From positions 2,046,001-2,110,000 of the forward strand of contig NZ_CP073117.1 in assembly GCF_024205745.1 (NCBI RefSeq): 64,000 nt of DNA, read 5' to 3'. The position numbers were made by a program, and so were the translations under genes. Origin of the DNA: Neisseria subflava (GTDB taxonomy: Bacteria; Pseudomonadota; Gammaproteobacteria; Burkholderiales; Neisseriaceae). Positions 49,586-58,162 of the stretch are shown one piece after another. Every line of letters begins with the position of its first letter. Positions within the stretch are counted from its first letter, which is position 1. The notes under the pieces were generated by a model. It did no database searches and was not told the origin of the DNA. It saw only the letters and a program-made list of their open reading frames with translations.

Positions 49586-49618
49586 AAGAAGTCCGAACAT
49601 CATTCAGAAAGATTAGAC

Positions 49619-51403
49619 ATGAGCTTAGTTGAATTGAAAGTGCCCGACATTGGCGGTCACGAAAATGTAGATATTATTGCGGTTGAAGTAAATGTGGGTG
49701 ATACCATTGCTGTGGACGATACCCTGATTACTTTGGAAACCGATAAAGCGACGATGGACGTACCTGCCGAAGTTGCAGGCGTGGTCAAAGAAGTTAAAGT
49801 TAAAGTGGGCGATAAAATCTCTGAAGGCGGTTTGATTGTTGTCGTTGAGGCCGAAGGTGCAGCTGCTGCTCCTAAAGCCGAAGCGCCTGCCGCTCCTGCA
49901 CAAGAAGCACCTAAAGCAGCCGCTCCTGCTCCTCAAGCTGCTCAATTCGGCGGTTCTGCCGACGCAGAGTATGACGTGGTCGTATTGGGTGGTGGCCCTG
50001 GCGGTTATTCTGCTGCATTTGCCGCTGCTGACGAAGGCTTGAAAGTTGCCATCGTTGAACGTTACAAAACTTTGGGCGGCGTTTGCTTGAACGTCGGCTG
50101 TATCCCTTCCAAAGCGCTGTTGCACAATGCTGCCGTTATCGATGAAGTACGTCACTTGGCTGCCAACGGTATCAAATACCCTGAGCCTGAACTCGATATC
50201 GATATGCTGCGCGCCTACAAAGACGGCGTTGTTTCCCGTCTGACCACTGGTTTGGCCGGTATGGCGAAAGGCCGCAAAGTGGACATTATCCAAGGTGACG
50301 GCCAATTCTTGAATCCGCACCACTTGGAAGTTTCTCTGACGACCAGCGAAGTGTACGAACAAGCTACGCCTACCGGCGAGAAAAAGATCGTTGCCTTCAA
50401 AAACTGTATCATTGCAGCAGGCAGCCGCGTAACCAAACTGCCTTTCATCCCTGAAGATCCGCGCATCATCGATTCCAGCGGCGCTTTGGCTCTGAAAGAA
50501 GTACCAGGCAAACTGTTGATCATCGGCGGTGGTATTATCGGTCTCGAAATGGGTACGGTTTACAGCACGCTGGGTTCTCGCCTGGATGTTGTTGAAATGA
50601 TGGACGGCCTGATGCAAGGCGCAGACCGCGACTTGGTTAAAGTATGGCAAAAACAAAACGAATACCGTTTTGACAACATCATGATCAACACCAAAACTGT
50701 TGCTGTCGAGCCTAAAGAAGACGGCGTTTACGTTACCTTCGAAGGTGCAAATGCGCCTAAAGAACCACAACGTTACGATGCCGTACTCGTAGCTGCCGGT
50801 CGTGCACCAAACGGCAAACTCATCAGCGCTGAAAAAGCCGGTGTTGCTGTAACCGACCGCGGCTTTATCGAAGTGAACAAACAAATGCGCACTAATGTGC
50901 CACACATCTACGCTATCGGCGATATTGTCGGTCAACCGATGTTGGCACACAAAGCCGTTCACGAAGGCCACGTTGCCGCTGAAAACTGTGCCGGCCACAA
51001 AGCCTACTTCGACGCACGCGTTATCCCGGGCGTTGCCTACACTTCTCCTGAAGTGGCATGGGTTGGCGAAACCGAGTTGTCTGCCAAAGCCTCCGGCCGC
51101 AAAATCACCAAAGCCAACTTCCCATGGGCTGCTTCCGGCCGTGCGATTGCCAACGGTTGCGACAATGGTTTCACTAAGCTGATTTTTGATGCTGAAACCG
51201 GCCGCATCATCGGTGGCGGTATCGTCGGTCCTAACGGCGGCGATATGATCGGCGAAGTCTGCTTGGCGATTGAAATGGGCTGTGATGCAGCTGATATCGG
51301 TAAAACCATCCACCCACACCCAACCCTGGGCGAATCCATCGGTATGGCTGCGGAAGTGGCATTGGGCGTATGTACCGACCTGCCTGCGCAGAAAAAGAAA
51401 TAA
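49619..51403 (+). CDS. lpdA: Dihydrolipoamide dehydrogenase E3 with N-terminal lipoyl domain
   Basis: 594 residues, about 110 longer than the E. coli enzyme because of an N-terminal lipoyl domain (Lys in [10 protein letters not shown], near residue 44) and an Ala/Pro linker. The E3 part has FAD-binding VVLGGGPGGYSAAFAAADEG (near 120), the redox disulfide GGVCLNVGCIPSK (near 158) and the His-Glu pair in HPHPTLGES (near 567). It reoxidises the lipoyl groups of E2. A lipoyl-bearing E3 is known in Neisseria and some other bacteria. Confidence 0.95.
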   Translation: MSLVELKVPDIGGHENVDIIAVEVNVGDTIAVDDTLITLETDKATMDVPAEVAGVVKEVKVKVGDKISEGGLIVVVEAEGAAAAPKAEAPAAPAQEAPKAAAPAPQAAQFGGSADAEYDVVVLGGGPGGYSAAFAAADEGLKVAIVERYKTLGGVCLNVGCIPSKALLHNAAVIDEVRHLAANGIKYPEPELDIDMLRAYKDGVVSRLTTGLAGMAKGRKVDIIQGDGQFLNPHHLEVSLTTSEVYEQATPTGEKKIVAFKNCIIAAGSRVTKLPFIPEDPRIIDSSGALALKEVPGKLLIIGGGIIGLEMGTVYSTLGSRLDVVEMMDGLMQGADRDLVKVWQKQNEYRFDNIMINTKTVAVEPKEDGVYVTFEGANAPKEPQRYDAVLVAAGRAPNGKLISAEKAGVAVTDRGFIEVNKQMRTNVPHIYAIGDIVGQPMLAHKAVHEGHVAAENCAGHKAYFDARVIPGVAYTSPEVAWVGETELSAKASGRKITKANFPWAASGRAIANGCDNGFTKLIFDAETGRIIGGGIVGPNGGDMIGEVCLAIEMGCDAADIGKTIHPHPTLGESIGMAAEVALGVCTDLPAQKKK

Positions 51404-51440
51404 GTTCACTCAAATAAAATTTGAACGAACTTGATGGAAC

Positions 51441-51831
<391 letters not shown>

Positions 51832-51854
51832 TAGAAATCCTAAAATACAGAAGA

Positions 51855-51918
51855 CAAATGCCGTCTGAAAATAAGTCGTAGCGTGGTTTGCTCAGGACTT
51901 ATTTTTCAGACGGCATTA
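51855..51918 (+). terminator. Long DUS-based hairpin after glnB
   Basis: AATGCCGTCTGAAAATAAGTC pairs with GACTTATTTTTCAGACGGCATT and is followed by TTTTT. The paired DUS are of the AT type. Confidence 0.75.
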
Positions 51919-52000
51919 TTTTTACAATTACAGCCACAGCTTTTCCGAGACCGCAAACCATCACTGCCAGCCTAAATAAATATAGAAACCCATAGACAAT

Positions 52001-52035
52001 AAAAATGCCGCTTATCACTCAAGCGGCATTTTATG
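52001..52035. terminator. Second terminator downstream of glnB
   Basis: AAAATGCCGCTT and AAGCGGCATTTT form a perfect stem around ATCACTC, with T- and A-runs on either side; bidirectional. It also terminates the minus-strand remnant that follows. Confidence 0.75.
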
Positions 52036-52087
52036 TATCAGTTTACTATGATTGAGTCAGGCTCAATCTGCGGAAAATTTCACGCTA

Positions 52088-52598
52088 TCAAGCATTAAGA
52101 AATTCGAGCAGATTTTTTCCGCCTACTTTCAGAGCATCGACGAATGTGTTGACTTTCTCTTGTTGCTCTTGAGTATGGCTTACCGTATACAGCCAGCCTT
52201 CCGACGTGATTGTGTAGTTGATGCCCAAGCCGCCCACTGAAGTCGGTGCAAAAGCAAAATTTACTACCGCTCTGTTGTCGCCTACGGTTGAAGTAGAAAG
52301 AAAGTCGGTAGTAAAGGTTTGGTAGCCTTCATCTTTATAGATTTCAGGAAGCTCGCCGCCTGCTTTAGCCGCCATCAATTTGATGGCACAGCAAGTGACG
52401 GTTTGGACCTTGACCGAGTTTACAAGCTTTAATGCGTGCTTTGTGTTCGGCCAATACGGCGTCCAGTGCTTCACGAGACGGTTTTTCCTGCAACAAAGTA
52501 CCAACAAATGCCAGCGATTCTTCTGAAACAGGACGGACGCATTCAGTACGGCCGTTTTTAAAGTGGCTGACATCCACGGCTTCGTATGTATCATCCCC
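52088..52598 (-). pseudogene. Remnant of a choline/carnitine O-acyltransferase gene
   Basis: Read on the minus strand, one frame gives GDDTYEAVDVSHFKNGRTEC then VRPVSEESLAFVGTLL and ends in GQGPNRHLL. The next frame gives AIKLMAAKAGGELPEIYKDE and DFLSTSTVG, ending in GKNLLEFLNA. Joined, this matches the C-terminal part of carnitine/choline acyltransferases (RHLL, LSTS, and a GGLGINYT beta stretch). Removing one base, the A at 52388, restores RHLLAIKLMAAK. The first three quarters of a family member (about 600 residues) are absent, including the catalytic His. A decayed gene. Confidence 0.75.
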
Positions 52599-52695
52599 TA
52601 TTCTTATTGCCGCTTTACTTTTCAGACGACCCCTTTATCCAAACTCCGTTATAATGACGGCTTTAAAATTAATTCATTCCTAAGACGGTCTTATC

Positions 52696-54072
52696 ATGAA
52701 ACACATCCACATTATCGGTATCGGCGGCACATTTATGGGCGGCATAGCGGCTATTGCCAAAGAAGCAGGTTTTAAAGTCAGCGGTTGCGACGCGAAGATG
52801 TATCCGCCGATGAGCACCCAGCTCGAAGCCTTGGGCATAGACGTACACGAAGGTTTTGATGCCGCTCAATTAGACGAATTTAAAGCTGATATTTACGTTA
52901 TCGGTAACGTTGCCAAACGTGGCATGGATGTGATTGAAGCCATTTTGAACAAAGGCCTGCCTTACATTTCTGGCCCGCAATGGCTGGCTGAAAACGTATT
53001 GCATCAGCACTGGGTACTCGGCGTAGCCGGCACACACGGCAAAACGACCACAGCCTCCATGCTCGCCTGGGTTTTAGAGTATGCCGGTCTCGCACCAGGC
53101 TTCCTGATTGGCGGCGTACCGGAAAACTTCAGCGTTTCAGCCCGTCTGCCGCAAACGCCGCGCCAAGACCCTAATTCAAAATCCCCATTCTTCGTTATCG
53201 AAGCCGATGAATACGATACCGCCTTTTTTGACAAACGCTCCAAATTCGTACATTACCGTCCGCGTACCGCCATTTTGAACAATCTGGAATTCGACCACGC
53301 CGACATTTTTGCCGATTTAGGCGCCATTCAAACCCAATTCCATCATTTGGTACGCACCGTGCCGTCTGAAGGCTTAATCGTCTGCAACGGCCAGCAGCAA
53401 AGCCTGCAAGATACTTTGGACAAAGGCTGCTGGACGCCCGTAGAAAAATTTGGTACCGAACAAGGCTGGCAGGTTGGTACCGTCCATGCCGACGGCTCGT
53501 TTGACGTGTTGCTTGATGGAAAAAAAGCCGGACACGTCGCATGGGATTTGATGGGCGGACACAACCGCATGAACGCCCTTGCCGTCATCGCCGCCGCACG
53601 TCATGCCGGAGTCGATATTCAGACGGCCTGCGAAGCTTTGAGTGCATTTAAAAATGTCAAACGCCGTATGGAAATCAAAGGCACGGTGAACGGCATCACT
53701 GTTTACGACGACTTTGCCCACCACCCGACCGCCATCGAAACCACCATCGAAGGTCTGCGCCAGCGCGTCGGTAACGCACGCATCCTCGCCGTCCTCGAGC
53801 CGCGTTCCAACACCATGAAACTCGGCACCATGAAAGCCGCCCTGCCCGAAAGCCTCAAAGATGCCGACCAAGTGTTCTGCTACGCAGGCGGCGTAGACTG
53901 GGACGTCGCCGAAGCCCTCGCGCCTTTGGGCGGCAAGCTACATGTCGGCAAAGACTTTGATGCCTTCGTTGCCGAAATCGTGAAAAATGCCGAAGCAGGC
54001 GACCATATTTTGGTCATGAGCAACGGCGGTTTCGGCGGAATACACGGAAAGCTGTTGGAAGCGTTGAAATAA
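52696..54072 (+). CDS. mpl: UDP-MurNAc:L-alanyl-gamma-D-glutamyl-meso-DAP ligase Mpl
   Basis: 458 residues. Recycles murein tripeptide by joining it to UDP-MurNAc. It begins MKHIHIIGIGGTFMGGIAAI (N-terminal Rossmann loop), with the ATP-binding GVAGTHGKTTTASML near residue 110 and FDHADIFADL plus YDDFAHHPTAIE, the Mur ligase signature regions. Mpl is distinguished from MurC by the IGGTFMG start and the length. DUS copies occur within the frame at 53363 and 53620. Confidence 0.93.
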   Translation: MKHIHIIGIGGTFMGGIAAIAKEAGFKVSGCDAKMYPPMSTQLEALGIDVHEGFDAAQLDEFKADIYVIGNVAKRGMDVIEAILNKGLPYISGPQWLAENVLHQHWVLGVAGTHGKTTTASMLAWVLEYAGLAPGFLIGGVPENFSVSARLPQTPRQDPNSKSPFFVIEADEYDTAFFDKRSKFVHYRPRTAILNNLEFDHADIFADLGAIQTQFHHLVRTVPSEGLIVCNGQQQSLQDTLDKGCWTPVEKFGTEQGWQVGTVHADGSFDVLLDGKKAGHVAWDLMGGHNRMNALAVIAAARHAGVDIQTACEALSAFKNVKRRMEIKGTVNGITVYDDFAHHPTAIETTIEGLRQRVGNARILAVLEPRSNTMKLGTMKAALPESLKDADQVFCYAGGVDWDVAEALAPLGGKLHVGKDFDAFVAEIVKNAEAGDHILVMSNGGFGGIHGKLLEALK

Positions 54073-54088
54073 GCCTTTTCCACTAACC

Positions 54089-54122
54089 AAGGCCGTCTGA
54101 AAAGTTTTCAGACGGCCTTTTA
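54089..54122 (+). terminator. Inverted DUS terminator of mpl
   Basis: AAGGCCGTCTGAAAAG, TTTTCAGACGGCC and TTTT. Confidence 0.8.
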
Positions 54123-54294
54123 TCATGTGCCAATTTAAAATCTATATTTACGAAAAATGTTTTAGTAATACCCAATAACACTCATCTATTATTTGCCCAT
54201 ACATACTTGCTCAAGACCATTTTTCCATTATGCATTGCCAATCCATCCAAAAATCTGATAATAATGCAGACAACATCTAAGCCGTGCATATATC

Positions 54295-54948
54295 ATGAAA
54301 CACAAAACTACCTTTAAGCCCATAATTATCAGTATTGCGCTTTCCATCCTTCTGATTACAACAGCTGTATTTTTTGCCCATCATCACAACTCTATCTCAA
54401 GTATTACTACCGATTTCTTTCAACAAGAGATTACCGAACCCGAAGAACCATCACCGCAAATCGTACAATCTGCGCGCAACCAAATTGGCAAAACCCTTCG
54501 TTACGACCCGGCTTACACGAAACTCACTTATCCGATGGGCGATGTACCGATGGAAAAAGGCGTTTGCGCGGACGTGGTCATCCGAGCCTTGCGTGACCAA
54601 AATATAGATTTGCAAGAGCTTGTTCATCAAGACATGAGTCGTAACTTTTCCGTCTATCCGAAACGCTGGGGTTTGAAACAACCTGATACCAATATCGACC
54701 ACCGCCGCGTCCCTAACCTAATGACTTATTTCACGCGTCAAGGCTGGGCCGTTCAAGATACAAACTATCAGGCTGGCGATATTGTAACTTGGGAACTAAA
54801 AGGCAACCGTCCCCATATCGGCATTGTCTCCGATCGAAAAATCGGTGACAGACCTCTGATTATCCATAATATCGGTTCTGGAACCCATGAAGACGATGTC
54901 CTCTACCGCTACACCATTACCGGACATTTCAGACTTCCCGTTCAATAA
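54295..54948 (+). CDS. DUF1287 periplasmic protein, NlpC/P60-like fold
   Basis: 217 residues. An N-terminal hydrophobic helix (about residues 11-28) is a signal anchor or uncleaved signal. The DUF1287 domain follows, with a likely catalytic Cys in EKGVCADVVIRA (near 92) and His residues in NRPHIGIVSD (near 178) and LIIHNIGSGTHED (near 195). The family is thought to be a cysteine amidase-like enzyme of the envelope. A single-gene unit between mpl and feo. Confidence 0.82.
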   Translation: MKHKTTFKPIIISIALSILLITTAVFFAHHHNSISSITTDFFQQEITEPEEPSPQIVQSARNQIGKTLRYDPAYTKLTYPMGDVPMEKGVCADVVIRALRDQNIDLQELVHQDMSRNFSVYPKRWGLKQPDTNIDHRRVPNLMTYFTRQGWAVQDTNYQAGDIVTWELKGNRPHIGIVSDRKIGDRPLIIHNIGSGTHEDDVLYRYTITGHFRLPVQ

Positions 54949-55008
54949 ATCTTTGTGCTAAACCCTAGATACTTAGTTTTAAATCTGAAAAACCATAGAG
55001 CAAATATA

Positions 55009-55046
55009 AAAAAGGCCGTCTGAAACCATTTCAGACGGCCTTTTAC
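55009..55046. terminator. Inverted DUS terminator between convergent DUF1287 gene and feo operon
   Basis: AAAAGGCCGTCTGAA and TTCAGACGGCCTTTT around CCAT; A-run on one side, T-run on the other. Bidirectional. Confidence 0.85.
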
Positions 55047-55066
55047 TTTTACCTAACCCTCTTTAT

Positions 55067-55195
55067 TTAACCGCAACCACCACATTTGCCACAGCCGCTG
55101 CTGCAGTCGCGTTTTTTCGGTTTGAATACGAATTTTCGCAAGAGGAAGAATACGCAGGCGAGCATAATCAAGCCGACGATAATATATTGAGTCAT
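55067..55195 (-). CDS. FeoB-associated Cys-rich small membrane protein
   Basis: 42 residues, too short for most ORF callers. It reads MTQYIIVGLIMLACVFFLLR, then a basic stretch and the Cys-rich tail DCSSGCGKCGGCG: one transmembrane helix and a five-Cys C-terminus. Its ATG overlaps the feoB stop by four bases (ATGA), so it is the third gene of the feo operon. Such Cys-rich partners of FeoB (FeoB_associated family) occur in many bacteria; the Cys tail may bind iron. Confidence 0.88.
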   Translation of the reverse strand: MTQYIIVGLIMLACVFFLLRKFVFKPKKRDCSSGCGKCGGCG

Positions 55196-57063
55196 GACGA
55201 TAGTATCCTTGAAGAAATTTGATAAACCACGAATGCGGCAAAATAAGCCATCAGGAACAAATAGCCTGTAATCATAAGCATATTTTTCGTGGATTTGGTT
55301 TCGCGTTTAATTACGGTCAAAGTCGCGGCACACATCGGAGCATACACATACCAAGCCAAGAAGGCAAAGGCGGTCGGCAGGCCCCAGTTGTTGTGTATGA
55401 TAGGAATCAGTGCGTTTTGTACTGCATCTTCAGACGATGCGCTGACGGCGTAAACAGTACCTAATGCGGCAACGACCACTTCGCGCGCGGCAATACCCGG
55501 AATCATGGCGATACACATTTCCCAAGTAAAGCCCAAAGGTGCAAACAACGGCTGAATAGCATGACCAAGCGTACCTGCCAAGCTGTAATCGATGGCTGCA
55601 CCGGTTGCGCCTTCAGGCGGTTGCGGCCAGCTTACCAAGCCCCACAGAACCACGGCCAACGCAAAAATGATGGTACCCGCGCGTTTCAGGAAGGCTTTTA
55701 CCCTATCCCACAAGCTGGTCATGATGTGTTTGAAGTTAGGCGTGCGGAAAGTCGGCAGCTCCATCAGAAGCGGGAATTGTTGCACGTTGCCTTTCATACG
55801 CGCCAAGCGTTTCATGATATACGCTGCCAAGGCGGCAGACAGGATGCCTGCGAGATAGAGTATAAACAGTGTCAGCCCTTGCAGGTTGAAAATCCCGCCT
55901 ACCGTGCGATTAGGAATGACGGCGGCGATAATCAGCGCGTACACGGGCAGCCGCGCGGAGCAGGTCAGCAGCGGGGCGACTGCGATGGTAACAAGACGTT
56001 CGCGCGGGTCATTAATCGTACGCGCCGACATCACGGCGGGAACGGCACAGGCGAAACTCGACAGAAGCGGGATAAACGAGCGTCCTGACAGACCGCTTTT
56101 TGCCATGAGGTTGTCCAACAAGAACGCTGCGCGCGGCAGGTAGCCGGAGTCTTCTAAAAGCAGGATGAAGGCGAACAGAATCGTAATCTGCGGCAGGAAC
56201 ACCAACACGCTACCCAAACCGGCAATGACGCCGTTGACGAGCAAGTCGCTGAGGATGCCCGGCTCCATGTTGGCGCCTATCCATTCGCCCAGCGCGGTAA
56301 AGCCGCCTTCGATGGCGTCCATAATCGGCGCCGCCCATGTGTAAACCGCTTGGAACACCATAAACAGGATGACCAGCAGCATAATCATGCCCCAGACGGG
56401 GTGCAGCACGATGTCGTCGAGTTTTTTGTGCCATGCGGGCAGCGTCATCTGGGTGCGTACCACTTGTGCCAAAATCGATTCGACTTCTTGATAAAGTTTG
56501 TCGCTATCCAGCGCATCGAGCGTGCGTTCGGCAGAGGCGGGGTTTGCGGGGAAAGAGCGTTTGCGCGGCAGCTTTGCCACGGCTTCGCGTACAGCCTGTA
56601 CGCCCGACGCGCTCACTGCAACTGTTTCCAAAACAGGTGCATCCAACAACTCGCTCAGTTTGGCCGCGTCGATATTCAAGCCCCTTTTGCGGGCCACGTC
56701 GCTCAAATTCAGCGACACCACCATAGGCAGTCCCAGCGTTTTCAGTTCCAAAATCATGCGCAGGGTCATACGCAGGTTGGTCGCGTCGGCAACGGCAATA
56801 ATGGCATCGGGCGGAATGCCCATCTTGCCTACCATTACATCTTTCGCCACCGCTTCGTCGGGGCTGGTCGTGCGTAGGCTGTATGTGCCCGGCAGGTCGA
56901 TAATGCGGACGGCCTCGTCGTCGAGGAAGGCGCCCTCGCGCTTATCGACAGTTACGCCCGGATAATTGGCAACCTTGGCATGTGAGCCGGTCAAACCGTT
57001 GAACAAAACGGTTTTGCCGCAGTTTGGCGCGCCAATCAAGGCAAAATAGCTTAGTTCCATCAT
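55192..57063 (-). CDS. feoB: Ferrous iron transporter FeoB
   Basis: 623 residues. The N-terminal G domain has GAPNCGKTVLFNGLTG (G1, near residue 12), DLPGTYSL (G3) and NLSD (G4). The membrane part has about eight helices with the gate motifs. It imports Fe2+. It is shorter than E. coli FeoB (773). AAGGA lies before the ATG pair; I use the first ATG. The C-terminus overlaps the small Cys-rich gene. Confidence 0.94.
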   Translation of the reverse strand: MMELSYFALIGAPNCGKTVLFNGLTGSHAKVANYPGVTVDKREGAFLDDEAVRIIDLPGTYSLRTTSPDEAVAKDVMVGKMGIPPDAIIAVADATNLRMTLRMILELKTLGLPMVVSLNLSDVARKRGLNIDAAKLSELLDAPVLETVAVSASGVQAVREAVAKLPRKRSFPANPASAERTLDALDSDKLYQEVESILAQVVRTQMTLPAWHKKLDDIVLHPVWGMIMLLVILFMVFQAVYTWAAPIMDAIEGGFTALGEWIGANMEPGILSDLLVNGVIAGLGSVLVFLPQITILFAFILLLEDSGYLPRAAFLLDNLMAKSGLSGRSFIPLLSSFACAVPAVMSARTINDPRERLVTIAVAPLLTCSARLPVYALIIAAVIPNRTVGGIFNLQGLTLFILYLAGILSAALAAYIMKRLARMKGNVQQFPLLMELPTFRTPNFKHIMTSLWDRVKAFLKRAGTIIFALAVVLWGLVSWPQPPEGATGAAIDYSLAGTLGHAIQPLFAPLGFTWEMCIAMIPGIAAREVVVAALGTVYAVSASSEDAVQNALIPIIHNNWGLPTAFAFLAWYVYAPMCAATLTVIKRETKSTKNMLMITGYLFLMAYFAAFVVYQISSRILSS

Positions 57064-57087
57064 TTTTCCTTATTCTTTCAGACGGCC

Positions 57088-57357
57088 TTAAACGGCCTCA
57101 ACGATACGACACATAATCTTCCCGGCCTCTTCCAAACGCAGGGAAAATTGAGATTGGTTACCCAAACGTACCGCAAACGGGCCTCTCCCAAAACCACCCA
57201 CTGCAATCACTTGCAACGGCATTCCGCTGGAAAAACCCAAATCTGCAAGGCGACGGGTTACCAAGGTATCCAAATCACCAAAAACAGGATTGGAAACGAT
57301 GGAATCAATATGTACGACTGCGCCTTTTTTAAGGCGCGACAAAGGAATGGTAGACAT
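57088..57357 (-). CDS. feoA: Ferrous iron transport accessory protein FeoA
   Basis: 89 residues, an SH3-like beta barrel that regulates FeoB. Conserved ADLGFSSGMPLQVIAVGGFG and GPFAVRLGNQSQFSLRLEEA are the family hallmarks. First gene of the operon feoA-feoB-Cys-rich protein; a DUS half lies in the 24 bases between feoA and feoB. Confidence 0.93.
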   Translation of the reverse strand: MSTIPLSRLKKGAVVHIDSIVSNPVFGDLDTLVTRRLADLGFSSGMPLQVIAVGGFGRGPFAVRLGNQSQFSLRLEEAGKIMCRIVEAV

Positions 57358-57417
57358 AAACCTCTCTTTTCATTTGTTTTAAAATCAGATTATTGAAAAA
57401 ACGTGAGAAGTGTGGCG

Positions 57418-57432
57418 AATGTGCTGCACATT
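57418..57432. promoter_or_regulatory. Palindrome upstream of feoA
   Basis: AATGTGCTGCACATT, a perfect 15-base palindrome (seven-base arms around T), about 60 bases before the feoA start codon. A possible operator; it does not look like the consensus Fur box. Confidence 0.45.
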
Positions 57433-57560
57433 TGAAAGATTGGTTATGAATGGCTATTTGCCCCTTCTTTCGATAAGTGCGGTTTGTTTTGAATACTATT
57501 ATTGTTTCTATTAATGATAAGGCGTTTTAATATAAAAATCAAATGTAACAAGATAAACTA

Positions 57561-57604
57561 AAAAGGCTGAAATCCTTTTATCATTAGAATTTCAGCCTTT
57601 TTAT
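57561..57604. terminator. Bidirectional hairpin terminator
   Basis: AAAAAGGCTGAAAT and ATTTCAGCCTTTTT, perfect 14-base arms. Confidence 0.75.
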
Positions 57605-57655
57605 GCACTCAACAAACTAAAGGCCGTCTGAAAACTTTCAGACGGCCTTCAAAAT

Positions 57656-57681
57656 AAAAAACCGAATCAAATCGGTTTTTT
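57656..57681 (-). terminator. Terminator of the HU gene
   Basis: AAAAAACCGA and TCGGTTTTTT around a short loop; T-run on the minus strand. A perfect inverted DUS pair lies 8 bases farther downstream. Confidence 0.75.
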
Positions 57682-57707
57682 ATTCCCATTCAGGGAAAGA
57701 CTCTAAA

Positions 57708-57977
57708 TTACAGAGCGTCTTTCAATGCTTTACCGGCACGGAATTTAGGAGTTTTAGCGGCAGCAATAGTCAAAGGCTCGCCAGTTTTAGGGTTGCGGCC
57801 TTGACGTTCGGCGCGTTCGCCGACGTAGAAAGTACCGAAACCGACCAGAGTAACAGTGTCGCCGTTTTTCAATGCGTTGGTTACGGCATTAGTAGTAGCA
57901 TCCAAAGCTTTTTGCGCAGCAGATTTGGAAATGCCGGCTTCTTGAGCAATTGCTTCGATCAATTCAGACTTGTTCAC
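57708..57977 (-). CDS. hupB: DNA-binding protein HU
   Basis: 89 residues. Dimeric histone-like nucleoid protein. The DNA-clasping arm includes [17 protein letters not shown] (near residues 53-69). The start is GTG at 57977: GGAAGGGAC lies seven bases before it, and translation from there gives (M)[16 protein letters not shown], the family start. The upstream in-frame ATG is not likely. Confidence 0.95.
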   Translation of the reverse strand: MNKSELIEAIAQEAGISKSAAQKALDATTNAVTNALKNGDTVTLVGFGTFYVGERAERQGRNPKTGEPLTIAAAKTPKFRAGKALKDAL

Positions 57978-58162
57978 AATTAGTCCCTTCCTATCGTAAA
58001 AAATGATGAAATGCCCGAATACTCGGGGCTTAAGCACTTTTAAAGCACATACGCACTTTATAGCAATTCTGAAATTATCATGTCAAGTAAAAGATGTGGA
58101 ATTGCCCTATTTTTGTGGCATTCAGGGCAAAACCACATTTTTTGCAACATCAGACGGCCAAC

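Larger units (their letters stand above)
57433..57707. other. Intergenic between feoA and HU gene: three terminator-like stems
   Basis: No gene. From left: an A/T-rich stretch with AATGATAA near 57510-57520 that faintly resembles half a Fur box; AAAAAGGCTGAAAT with ATTTCAGCCTTTTT (57561-57604); an inverted DUS pair (57619-57648); and AAAAAACCGA with TCGGTTTTTT (57656-57681), which terminates the HU gene. Confidence 0.7.

Noticed and set aside
49625-51409. 594-codon open frame on the minus strand opposite lpdA
   Set aside because: It has no recognisable domain, no ribosome-binding site, and mirrors lpdA, whose strong codon bias leaves the opposite frame open. Similar antisense frames lie opposite aceF (47820-49550), tig (30441-31868), lon (59249-60283) and clpB (35943-37088).
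55053-55241. 62-codon minus-strand frame over the end of feoB
   Set aside because: The shorter frame at 55067-55195 in another phase encodes the Cys-rich FeoB partner and is coupled to feoB, so this one is a shadow.
57495-57525. Fur box upstream of the feo operon
   Set aside because: Only a half-site-like AATGATAA is present and it lies about 150 bases from feoA; too weak to call.
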